A stretch of 33,265 nucleotides of DNA from Chara braunii (Eukaryota; Streptophyta; Charophyceae; Charales; Characeae): positions 2,790,402-2,823,666 of the forward strand of contig BFEA01000147.1 of the NCBI GenBank assembly GCA_003427395.1, read 5' to 3'. The notes below the pieces were generated by a model that made no database searches, had not been told where the DNA came from, and worked only from the letters and a program-made list of their open reading frames with translations. Position 1 is the first letter of the stretch, and each line of letters opens with the position of its first letter. The translations under genes and the position numbers were made by a program. Below are positions 18,601 through 28,390 of this stretch, in pieces.

Positions 18601-19961
18601 GTGGGGCCAATCTGACTACCTGATCATTTTACCTAGATTTTCTTTTGGTTAAAAGGAAAGCAAGTCCTTACGGTCCTGACCCCTTGCCCATTCTGGGGGA
18701 CCTCACTTTCGGCTGTCCACTAGCAACACAAATGAGAAACAGCAGTATACCCACTCACCATCTAGACCGAAAGAGCCCGGAACAGCATCGATTGGTCCCT
18801 TGAGGGAGGTCAAGGATTGACTGTCAGATATCCTCTCCTTCTACAACAGGCCAAGGGCAGATGGAGGCCCACAGGCAAAACTGGCAAATAGCCGAATAGG
18901 CCCTGACTGTAAACCAGGGCAGATGAAGGCCTGTTGCACGATCTTGGACCTGTAATGGATCGCAAGAGCCATAAACACGCTATCCGCAAAAGCAGCGGAA
19001 CTCTGCAATAAAGAAAACTGAGAAATCTAGGATGCGGAGCAAGCTTCATGCGGAGTTCATGCGATGCAGCCTAAGCTACATAACGTCAAATGAAAAGCAA
19101 ATGTCTAGTATACACATCCTAACTAACAACAGAAAATGAAATGTAGCATGATACAATCCTAAAGTGCTAAAGGCAATAGCCTCAGTGCCGAAAGGAAAAA
19201 GAGCAATATGTCACAAGATAATGTCATGTCGCTGAACCACTAAGAGTGGGATGGTCTCAAAGGGGGTGAATGCAGCCTAAGAATCGAAACTCCTAAGGGC
19301 AGTCACACACGAAGGTGGGATAGGTCGTCAGGCTCAAGGTGGGAGAGTGGCAGCGAAATAAAACCAATGGCCCTAATAGATAGACCATTAAGGCGGGTAA
19401 TGCTCGACAAAAAGAGGACACCATGCAAGGTCGACCATGAAAAGGGGAGTCTGAAATAGGGTGGAGATATGTCTGACTGAAGGCATGCAAGAGTCGACAC
19501 TAGGGTGATGAGGGCAATGGGTGAGGGAAACATGCACACAACTCACCGACTGGGGGAGGGAGCTAGATCTGGGAGCAGGGATGCCAAGATAATGCTACGG
19601 CCTCAATGCCTATGCGATACCAAGGGAAAGCCCAACTCAGAGAGACCCAACTAAGTGAGAACCATCATACGACCCATGCAAGGGGATATACAGGGTACGG
19701 TGTTGACGTGAAGTAGTCACGTCCAAAGTGGTTGAAGCCGATAAGGTAGCTGAAGTCGTCGAGGTGGTCGATGACGTCGATGAAGTAGGAGTCGAGTCGA
19801 TGTCGAAGCAGAGCCGCAAAACGTTGACATCCTGAAGAAGCTGACGATGGAGCACCTGATGGTGTGAGTTAGTAAGGAGATAGTAGGTGATCAGAGTGTC
19901 AATCGTCGAGACGCCGAGGGCATCGACGAGTGCGTTGTGGACGCTCGGAGGCGTTCGTATG
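18601..19961. other. no gene seen
   Basis: Only short frames without recognisable content are seen. The stretch 19637-19961 directly follows the chromodomain gypsy pol in its reading direction, so it is probably that element's 3' untranslated region or LTR remnant. No partner repeat exists in the window to prove it. Confidence 0.45.
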
Positions 19962-20905
19962 CTACTGAAGAACGGCCTCAGAGGGAGCAGGTTTGTCCTC
20001 AGCGATCTCCTCAACCGGAGGAGGAGGAAGAGGGTCAGTCGGCTGCGTAGGAGCACATGTTTCAACACAACGAGCACGATCATATGCACACATCAACATC
20101 CGGGCGTGCTCCAAGTGCTCGAAGGGCTCCCAAGTAGCCTCATCATCAGGATAGCCCTTCCAATGCACAAGGTACTCAATGCACGGAGGAGTATCGTCGG
20201 TAACTCGGCGAGATACGATGTTGAAAATGACGAACTCCTCATGACCATCTACCATGATAGGTGGAGGGCGCTCATAAGGGCGTTTGGTGAAGCGCTCGGA
20301 CGGTCTGCGATAAGGACGCAGCAAGGAGACGTGGTAAACATCGTGTATGCGAGTTTGTCGAAGGTAATCAGGTGGCTTCATACGGAAGCTGACCAGACTA
20401 GTGGCAGTATCAGAACCCACGGCCTGAAGGATGCGGCATGGACCGAAGAAACGACGCCTAAACTTGCGAAGCGTATCCGCTTTGAGCTGCAAGTGGCGTG
20501 CGTCGACGAGCACATCGTCACCGACTTTGAATCGATGATTCATTTGTGATCGGTTTGCTCGTGCGGCCATGCGAGTCTGAGAGACGGTTAGACTCTCGTG
20601 TGCGCGCTTCATAATCGCCACCATATGGGCGATTCAGTCGTCAAGCGCAGGACAACGAGTGTCTGGGCGCAGCCACGATGGTCGTAGGAAGTCCGCGGCG
20701 CGTGGGCTAAGTGTAAGTCCCACTGCTGGTCATCCCTAACAAACCTTCAGAGGATATTACCGAGAGTTTTATTGGTGACCTCAGTCTGACCATCCGTCTG
20801 AGGGTGGCAAGACGATGAGAAGCGGAACTGGGATCCGTACGCCTCGTGTAGGTGTCGCCGGAATATGCTGGTAAAGCGCGGGTCACGGGCGGAGCGAGGA
20901 GCGAG
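19962..20905 (-). pseudogene. chromodomain Ty3/gypsy pol fragment (integrase 3' end)
   Basis: Two pieces of a second gypsy element. At about 20905-20760 the integrase core end reads RDPRFTSIFRRHLHEAYGSQ and SSSCHPQTDGQTEVTN, which keeps the catalytic Glu. A 220-codon frame (20624-19962) holds the GPY/F-type domain (residues 32-105, FKVGDDVLVDARHL, FFGPCRIL, VYHVSLLRPY) and a chromodomain (about 129-183, YLVHWKGYPDDEATWEPFEH, with the aromatic-cage Trp residues at 155 and 165). Chromodomains guide chromovirus integration to modified histones. The 5' part of pol is missing upstream of about 20910, and a frameshift lies near 20700. It is clearly a different lineage from the first element. Confidence 0.92.
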
Positions 20906-20914
20906 TGGGAAACT

Positions 20915-21700
20915 AGTCTGATTGCACTGGTTTCAGAGCCGGTGCCCGCCATCCCGCGAATCGCAGGGCACCGAGGTGAAGGAGCGCCGCAGTGAGGGAG
21001 GTCTGCCATAGCTGGGCTGCGGGAGGGGGCGCGTACCTGCACATAAGGCAACGACGGAGGTGTGATGCCGGGAGAGTGAGTGAGCTGCAAGGGAGGCGGT
21101 GCTGCAAACTGGGAGATCGTCAGGGGGGTTGGTATCGACGGTTTGACTTTGGTTTGACCAAGCTGCTACTTTTGGCTGCCATTGCGGGGCCCTCAGGCGG
21201 ACGAAGATATCAAGACCCTCTCCTGCGAGTCTGAGTGCACCTCTCTTGGATCAGAGAGTCTCAAACCCATCTCTATCTGCCCTTCTTACTCTAAGTCTGG
21301 TCTACTGGTTCTGAGAGGAAGGCGGCAGGCGGGATTGCAACCTGTAGGTCCACATCAAGACTATGTGGGGAGTCCACCCACCGATTGCGGGAGCTCTGCC
21401 GGAACTCGGGACGAGTTCTGGAGGCAGGGAACAAACAGGTAATCTTTGGTTTTCCCTCTATAGACCCAATATAGCCCCTATCTGTACAACGTCTTATGTA
21501 TTGAATGAGTGTATGGTATGCAACCCTACTTTGATTTTAGCTTGACTTTCAGGACTCAAATCAGACTAAGCAAAGGGATGTATGTATAATGGCAGTTTCA
21601 GTTTTGCTTGTCTGTATGAAAGCAGATTGTAATAAGGAATTGCATCAGGGGGGAGGTTGGGAGGAAGGCAGTCTTACTTGAGATTGAAAGGGTCTTATAG
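20915..21700. other. no gene seen
   Basis: The gypsy similarity stops abruptly at about 20910-20925, and unrelated sequence follows. Frames here are short and compositionally unremarkable. AT content rises from about 21450 towards the hairpin array. Confidence 0.5.
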
Positions 21701-22610
21701 GGTTAGGCATGGTTCCATAAGTTTGGATGGCCTGACTGCTGTGTTTATTCTGTTTTCTGAAAAGGTCAAGCTTTGTTTCTAAGATGAATGGCTTGGCCGT
21801 TGTGTTTACTTAATTTCGCCAGACTTTGTTTCTAAGATGAATGACCTAGCTATTTGTTTGTGGGGTTTTGATTATGCAAACTTGAGAACCAGACATTGTT
21901 CCATAAGATTGGATGGTCTGGTCGCCGTTTATTTTTGGGTGGCTTCTGAACAGTCTCTGGGTTTAACTCAGAGTACTCTGCCTTTTTTTGGTGCTGAGAA
22001 AAAAAGGATTGAGCTTTGGTTCTAAGATGAATGGCTCAACTCTTTTGTTTGTTTCATTATGAGGGAGTAATTTCCGTTGAGGACAAAGCATGTTCCATAA
22101 AATTGGATGGCTTTGGACTCATGCCGCACACAGATGGATCAGAGAGAAATGAACCTGGCAGAGGACCAGACATGTTTCATAAGATTGGATGGTCTGGTCC
22201 AATGCCTCGCGTATGCTGGAACCCAAAAGGTTATAATTTGGTTATATTTTATTATTATTCTACTTAAGAACAGACTGGTCAAACAGGGTCCCAGAAGATT
22301 AGGTGGTATGACTATAGCTTATCATAAATATGAAAAAAGTATAACTAAGAATATAATCGAAGGTAACTTTGGGCAGGCTGAGCTTTGTTTCTAAGATGAA
22401 TGACTTAGTCCTACGCTCAACTTTTGAACACTAAGTCCAAAGAGATATATAACTTGGATATTAAACAGTTCAGGGCGACTAGGCATTGTTTCTAAGATGA
22501 ATGGTTTAGTCATGTGCCCAAAGGAAGAGAAAAGTAGTTGTGCAACATGTTCGTGTATACTTGATGGTTGAGTCAGGCATGTTCCATAAGATTGGATGGT
22601 CTGACTTAAC
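21701..22610 (+). repeat. array of ten hairpins with conserved TAAGAT loop and covarying stems
   Basis: Hairpins begin at 21701, 21764, 21818, 21888, 22009, 22079, 22163, 22376, 22477 and 22567, each about 30-45 nt. The hexaloop is TAAGAT in eight (TAAGTT in the first, TAAAAT in the sixth). It is closed either by TTC/GAA (hairpins 2, 3, 5, 8, 9) or by TCCA/TGGA and close variants (1, 4, 6, 7, 10). Beyond short unpaired joints, outer stems of 6-12 bp form: ACCAGAC/GTCTGGT, TTGAGC/GCTCAA, CAAAGC/GCTTTG, GGACCAGAC/GTCTGGTCC, GACTAGGC/GTTTAGTC and GTTGAGTCAGGC/GTCTGACTTAAC, among others. Stem sequence differs between copies but pairing is kept in nine of ten (hairpin 3 is poor). No ORF explains this. 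Confidence 0.9.
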
Positions 22611-22892
22611 GCCGTATGTGAGCTGGGTATAAGGGGTTAAATCATTGAAAGATCATGAACTATTGCCTGCTAATTTGACTTTGGGTTGGTGAGAGTACTT
22701 ACCCTTGTGGTTTGGCTTGCATGAGATTGAGTGAGGCTACTACTTAGCCTGAGTTTCAGCTTGATAGGTAGTTGCTTTAGTTGCTCGCCGCGTGCTAGAG
22801 CGATAGAAGTAAGTTCAATTTCTGTATTTTCTGAGCTAACTTTATTTTACTTTTGTCAATTTCTGCATTTTCTGGGATCTTTTATTATACTT
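22611..22892. other. no gene seen between two repeat arrays
   Basis: A-T-rich DNA with one small perfect hairpin, AGGCTA/TAGCCT near 22735-22751. Its loop differs from the array's. Confidence 0.4.
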
Positions 22893-23219
22893 GGCTTTGT
22901 ATAAATTTTGGCAAGCTACTTTCTCTACAGGAAGCGCTGCCGAAATTTTCTGCAAATTTAAGGAGTTAGCCAAATTTTGACTTTTCAAAGTTCAATTTGC
23001 CTAAAGTTCATATATGGCTTAGTAAAAATTTGGAAAGTCTTCTTTTCTAAAGAGGGTGTTGCCAATTTTTTTGCTAATTCAGGGAGTTAGACAAAATTGG
23101 ACTTTGAAAAGTCAAAGACTACTTCTATTACATATTCGGGCTGATATAAATTCTGAAAAGGCACTTTTCCTACGGGAAGCGCTGCCGAAATTTTCTTAGT
23201 TTAAAGGAGACAGATTATA
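22893..23219 (+). repeat. 123-bp tandem repeat, about 2.7 units, each foldable
   Basis: Units start at 22893, 23016 and 23139 (GGCT followed by an AT-rich stretch), giving two exact 123-bp periods and a partial third. Each contains a conserved core (GGAAGCGCTGCCGAAATTTT in the first and third, diverged in the second), then GGAGTTAG or GGAGACAG. In unit 1, AAATTTTGGCA (22903-22913) pairs with TGCCGAAATTT (22938-22948). In unit 2, 23024-23036 pairs with 23059-23071 at 11 of 13 positions. Inner stems such as TTCC/GGAA cap them. Confidence 0.75.
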
Positions 23220-23802
23220 TTTTAACAGGTAGCGATTATGGCGATCCACTCTGTATAGGGGAGATTGTGTCAGGGTCTACCTCTGCTTTGGACACTGCTT
23301 AAAGGTAGATTCATGCTTAGTCGATTAGAAGGATCTTGGGTGAGAATGTGTTATGGAGTTGTATTCTTCATACACTTATGATTTTAGTTTGGGGATTGGT
23401 CTGTCTTGTGTTACAAATCTTCTCAATCGATTGATTCAGGATTTGGACTAGTTTCAACTTGATCCTACGAGGATCATCTTCTTTTGTCACTAATAATTGT
23501 TATCACTGATAACAGGTCGGTTGCCGATTCGTCGGTTTACGACTTACCCGGACTTTATTGAATGGTCATTTAACTAAAGTACTGAGTATTTATTTTGGGG
23601 AGTTGCACAAGAGTGAGGCTTGTATGGCTAAAGCAAGGGGTATGAGCATAGAGAATGGTTAAAGTTGACCCCGTGTAGTGCGTGAACTTTTGTTGGATCT
23701 TTGATGTGACTGCAGGTATGTTTGTGGTTCGGACTCTGGATTTGACTGCTTGCGATTACGTACATATATGGTTGAGAGGAGTCTCACTGTGACTGTGAGA
23801 AG
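23220..23802. other. no gene seen
   Basis: AT-rich DNA with two small perfect hairpins: GTTATC/GATAAC near 23500, and CTCAC/GTGAG near 23782-23799 just left of the long direct repeat. No coding region was recognised. Confidence 0.45.
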
Positions 23803-23811
23803 TGATCGTCC

Positions 23812-23820
23812 TATATAAAT
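23812..23820 (+). promoter_or_regulatory. TATA-like box at the start of the repeat
   Basis: TATATAAAT lies nine bases inside the repeat start and is identical in the second copy (27292-27300). A fit to a Pol II TATA box is good, but no other promoter feature is visible. Confidence 0.4.
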
Positions 23821-24059
23821 AAACCTTATGTATATATATTTATATGTGCCTTGGGTATACGCGCGACTTATTGTGATTGTGCGCAAGGGTTAACTAGATT
23901 ATGGCATGAGAGAAAAGGAAGACCCTCTGTTATTTTTGCTTTTTAGGATTTTATAGTTGGACGTTGTAGTCCGTGACAGCCGTCAAAGTCAAACCCCTTG
24001 ACTCTTGTCCAAGCCTGGAGTGGGGCTTATCTCCAAGGTAGTAAGAAACGACTGTCACC

Positions 24060-24248
24060 ACAGGTATGGACCTGTGTACCACCCACTCTGCACAGGGTGC
24101 AGAAGAGGGTGTCTGGTCTTCAACCGCGCATGGCGGTTGTCCAGTGTCGAGAGATTAACCCTCAAAGCGTGTGTCAGCCGACACTTGAGTATCGAGTGCA
24201 ACCCTCGAGGTTAACGAGGACCGCATGAGTATGGGTACTACATAGTAC
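24060..24248 (+). other. run of six short hairpins (left copy)
   Basis: Successive stems: ACAGGT/ACCTGT (24060-24075, loop ATGG); TCTGCAC/GTGCAGA with ACCC/GGGT outside (24081-24110); CAACCGC/GCGGTTG (24121-24139); GTGTC/GACAC (24171-24184); CCTCG/CGAGG (24203-24219); GTACT/AGTAC (24235-24248). Loops are 3-7 nt. The density is high for chance, and the order suggests a structured RNA leader downstream of the TATA-like box. Confidence 0.65.
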
Positions 24249-24907
24249 GCCATCATTGCGACCGCCTGCGTACGCTTGCATTGCGAGCCGATATGAGTTA
24301 GCCCTACGTCCGCGCGGTTTTATACTAAGCCTCGCGCATGACGCCTATCCGATTTCCGCATCGGAAAGTTGTGGGATGTCTACTGAAGGGACGAGGAGTG
24401 TTGTCGCATTGTTTGATGTGGGGAGATGTGTGTGTTTTATTTTTGCATTCGTAGAGTGGTGTATGCGTGGTGAGTGGTATACGTCCTAGTCGACCGACGC
24501 CGAGTCGCGCTTGGGACCTCAACCCCCCAAGATGTCGGCTCGCGTGCGGGCTCGATAGAGGCGTATTACCGCGCGTACCCCCTATGCTACAGCGAACGAG
24601 AAACGCCCTCGGCTGGTCCACCTCTGCGATTGCAACTGATCAGTTTTCGTACTGTGGACTGGTAGCTCGACGGGGATACGCCCACCGAAGGGAGGTGACA
24701 ACTCTTGTAAGGTGGAGGTAAGTCATGCCTCGCGTAGGCCCTATCCTGTCGTAGCGGCTCGCGGGAGGTATGGTTGGCACACTCGGCCGGAGCGGTTTGA
24801 GGAAGCTCCATGCATATTGCGACGAAGGATTTAAACCAACTCCTGCGTGACGCGGTCGGGAGGGTCCCGCGCTGCCCCGTGCGGTGCCGGACCGATGTTT
24901 TCGACAG

Positions 24908-26270
24908 GTGTCGCCGTTGCCGGGGATAACGGTTGCCTACCGTTGTCCCTGGTGGAACGACATCCGGGTATGGGAATGTGAGAACTAGGCAAGGTGAGAA
25001 GTTTTTGGGCTTTATGGTTAATCGATTGAAGGTGTTGGATAGAAAGCGCGTGAGGGTTGATTGTGTGAGTGGGTTCTGGTTGGAGCAGTGAGGATGGCGC
25101 GAGAGGGATACGTTTTGACTATGCACTTACGTACCCTGACTAGCACGATGGCAGTTGGAGTTGAGTACTGTTTTTGACCCTGATAGTTGATTGGCTCGGA
25201 CGATGCTTTGCATAATTGATATGGTTGAGGTGGAATGAGATGATGCCAATGTGACCGGGCATGTTGGTTGAGGGAGTTAGCCCCACAAGGTACCCATTAT
25301 GGCTAAGGGATGCTACCCGAGTGGTCAAGAGTGTAAAAGGGTACTTTGGCTTTAGGGCGAGGTATAAAATGAGTAAAGGAAACCTATTATGTTAGAAGTC
25401 ATCAAAGGACTTCGAGGAGAGTTAGGCTAAGGATGTTGAAAGTCTGTATGGGTATGGATTGAGATTCTTGAGTCTTGGTTCTAAGCAGTTGCTCGGGGTG
25501 TATAGCCATGAAAGTCTGAGGTCTGTCCCGCGTGGTATGTTTGAAATTAGGCGTATAAGGCAGTAAAGAGGTGCAGTGAGCATTGTGTTGAGGCCTCGAT
25601 AGAAAGGGTTACGAGGAGTAGTGAATTTGCATGACGCCTGTCCCTATAAAGGAGGGTATTTGGTCCTAGAGGCAGGCGGAGTAGTAGTGAAGAAGCTAAC
25701 ACCTAGATTATTTTGCCTGCTTTTGATGGGGCAATGAATTGTAATTGGTGTTTAGACCTTCGCTTGAATCTTTCCAGGTTCGGGTCATCCGCTTTGATCT
25801 GGGGGTTGGGGCTAAGGACTTGAGACTATTCTTGTCTAAAAACACTTTTCTTGAGTTATATATTGAGCTCATCCGTAGACATAAGATCTTACCTGAGTAA
25901 ACTTGCCTAACGTCTATTTGTGTGAGGCTATGTGCTAGATGACTATATTCCTTTGATAATTATCCTTGTCAGAAATATTTATATGGGTCATGTATCTGAA
26001 GTATGTATTTGAACTATTTAGTCTGCAAGGATTTATATGAGTGTCTCAAGTCCGTTTATTGATTTATGGCGATCTGTTAAAGTTTGTGCATCTGGATCGT
26101 TGTTCAAAGAGGGGTAGGGATGCTGGAGCGCGATTATCAGTATGATAACGGAAGGCGTATGCTGGATGTTTTTTGTGATGGGCAGAACCCAAACCAGAGC
26201 GAAGGCAACTCAGGATGCCTTATGCAAAGGAAGATCTTAATATGGCCTTGCCCGTTAAAAAGGAAGATCC
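24908..26270. other. interior between the direct repeats, no gene recognised
   Basis: A-G-rich plus strand with many short frames and no recognisable protein. I saw no gag, RT or integrase motif on either strand. Confidence 0.4.
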
Positions 26271-26711
26271 TTGCCAAGGAGAGTCAAGGAAGGAGAGTAT
26301 ATCTCTTCCTGGTGGGGCACATTGATGGGCGTGGGTATGTTCATTTGGATCGAGTTCGACTTTAATGATGATGAAGATTGTGCGATTGTGAGGGTGTCGT
26401 TGTACGCCTCGCCATCATTCTGGGTCTTGCACGGGATAGAGTTGGCACTCGGGCATGAAAGCCTACTCGCGAGACCCTTGAGAGTAGCTGAGGAAGCCGC
26501 CGCAAAATGGGCAAGAAGCAGGGTCCAGGAAAGGAAAGAGCAGGTGGTGACCTATGTAGAGGTCAAACACGCGAAAGAGTTTGCACTTCCCTCATCCCCA
26601 TTACGAGTTACCCTGCCAGAGGTCTTAGTAGACGAAATCTTTGGGGGACAGGCAAGAGTGGAAGCCGTTCCAGAAGCCGCTATGAAGGCACGCGAATGGG
26701 GGTATATGTGA
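26271..26711 (+). CDS. hypothetical ORF between the direct repeats (146 aa)
   Basis: This is an open frame in the interior of the repeat-flanked segment. The last 90 residues look most protein-like: a helical, charged part (ESLLARPLRVAEEAAAKWAR, then ERKEQVVTYVEVKHAKEF), followed by LPEVLVDEIFGG. The N-terminal 50 residues are hydrophobic and less convincing, so the true start may lie later. No family was recognised. It is the only candidate coding region of this segment. It could be a remnant of the element's protein or chance. Confidence 0.3.
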   Translation: MPRRVKEGEYISSWWGTLMGVGMFIWIEFDFNDDEDCAIVRVSLYASPSFWVLHGIELALGHESLLARPLRVAEEAAAKWARSRVQERKEQVVTYVEVKHAKEFALPSSPLRVTLPEVLVDEIFGGQARVEAVPEAAMKAREWGYM

Positions 26712-27282
26712 TACACGTGCGAGTTGATATATGGTTTGTATCTGGATCAGAGGTTTTTGCCCAGTAGCCAAGGACTCAGGGGCGTGGCCAAGGTGGTCGA
26801 TTCGTATGCAAGCTCCCATGATCCCGATGGGGAGGCTGTAGACTGGGATGAGGTTCGTGCAGCAACTCGCCGGTAGAGGGTGCCCTTGTATCCTGCTGGA
26901 GTATGATACGAGTACGGGGGTCAGTAACATTGGTAGCCTCGTTTACTGTCTGCCTAAGATCGGCTTCGAGGGCTCTGCCTATGTGGGATGTATATTGGCT
27001 ATAGAACCCTCTAGCTAAAGTTAGGGTCATATTGTATAAATGGGAAGAGGGTTGGTGTGAGACGGGTAGTAATCAATTTTACTAGCCCTATTTGTTTTAA
27101 GTTGTCTTGCGCCCCAACCTGATGGTCAACTGCTTGTCATGCATGTCAGGCTGGTACCAGCATCATGGTTGAAGAGAGCAGTTTTGCCAAAATCCTATCC
27201 TGGAGGAGTACGTGCCTCAGTAAAGTGTTGTTGTGCGAGTCAGTGAGCGACTCGATGCCCCCAGAGCTTCGCGCCTTGCTGT
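26712..27282. other. no gene seen
   Basis: Mixed DNA up to the start of the right direct repeat. GAGTCAGTGAGCGACTC near 27237-27253 forms a small GAGTC/GACTC palindrome. Confidence 0.4.
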
Positions 27283-28387
27283 TGATCGTCCTATATAAAT
27301 AAACCTTATGTATATATATTTATATGTGCCTTGGGTATACGCGCGGCTTATTGTGATCGTGTGCAAGGGTTAACCAGATTATGGCTTGAGAGAAAAGGAA
27401 GAACCTCTATTATTTTTGCTTTTTAGGATTTTATAGTTGGACGTTGTAGTCCGTGGCAGCCGTCAAAGTCAAACCCCTCGACTCCTGTCCAGGCCTGGAG
27501 TGGGGCTCATCTCTAGGGCAGTAAGAAACGACTGCCACCAGAGGTATGGACCTGTGTACCACCCACTCTGCACAGGGTGCAGAAGAGGGTGTGTGGTTTT
27601 CAACCGCGCATGGCGGTTGTCCAGCATTGAGAGATTAACCCTCAAAGCGCGTGTCAGCCGACACTTGAGTGTCGAGTGCGACCCTCGAGGTTAACGAGGA
27701 CTGCATGAGTATGGGTACTACATATTACGCCATCATTGCGACCGCCTGCGTACGATTGCATTGCGAGCCGATATGAGTTAGCTCTACGTCCGCGCGGTTT
27801 TATACTAAGCCTCGCGCATGACGCCTATCTGATTTCCGCATCGGAAAGTCATGGGATGTCTACTGAAGGGACTAGGAGTGTTGTCGCGTTGTTTGATGTG
27901 GGTGGGTGTGTGTGTTTTATTTTTGCGTTCGTAGAGTGGTGTATGCGTGGTGAGTGGTATACGTCCTAGTCGACCGACGCCGAGTCGCGCTCGGAACCTC
28001 AGCCCCTCAAGATGTCGGCTCGCGTACGGGCTCGATAGAGGCGTATTACCGCGCGTACCCCCTATGCTACAGCGAACAAGAAACGCCTCCGGCTGGTCCA
28101 CCTTTGCGATTGCAACTGATAAGCTTTCGTACTGTGGACTGGTAGCTCGGCGGGGATACGCCCACCGAAGGGAGGTGACAGCTCCCGTAAGGTGGAGGTA
28201 AGTCGTGCCTCGCGTAGGCCCTATCCTGTCGTAGGGGCTCGCGGGAGGTATGGCTGGCGGACTCGGCCGGAGCGGCTTGCGGAAGCTCCATGCATATTGT
28301 GATGAAGGATTTAAACCAACTCCTGCGTGACGCGGCCGGGAGGGTCCCGCGCTGCCCCGTGTGGTGCCGGACCGATGCGCTCGACAG
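27283..28387. repeat. long direct repeat, right copy (1105 bp)
   Basis: This is the partner of 23803-24907. It carries the same TATA-like box (27292-27300) and the hairpin run (27540-27728). The CTGCAC, CAACCGC, GTGTC and CCTCG stems are unchanged, while the first and last stems each lost one pair by substitution. It ends at TCGACAG and joins LINE sequence directly. Confidence 0.92.
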
Positions 28388-28390
28388 CGC

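Larger units (their letters stand above)
23803..24907. repeat. long direct repeat, left copy (1105 bp)
   Basis: It matches 27283-28387 at a constant 3480-bp offset from TGATCGTCCTATATAAATAA to the shared end TCGACAG. Scattered substitutions occur, with no net length change. This could be a pair of LTRs of an unclassified element with a 2.4-kb interior or a segmental duplication. No primer binding site follows 24907 and no clear polypurine tract precedes 27283, which argues against a standard LTR element. Orientation is unresolved, but the TATA-like box suggests plus. Confidence 0.92.

Noticed and set aside
19637-20089. 150-codon minus frame rich in Ser/Thr/Leu
   Set aside because: Partly overlaps the chromodomain frame in another phase, and the remainder comes from short GTCGA-type repeats near 19750.
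24060-24248. Hammerhead ribozyme (retrozyme) inside the long repeat
   Set aside because: No CTGATGA and GAAA core pair with suitable stems was found.
23803-24907. Ribosomal DNA spacer or promoter
   Set aside because: A TATATA-like box and hairpins raised the idea, but no 18S, 5.8S or 25S sequence and no plant Pol I TATATAAGGG motif was found.
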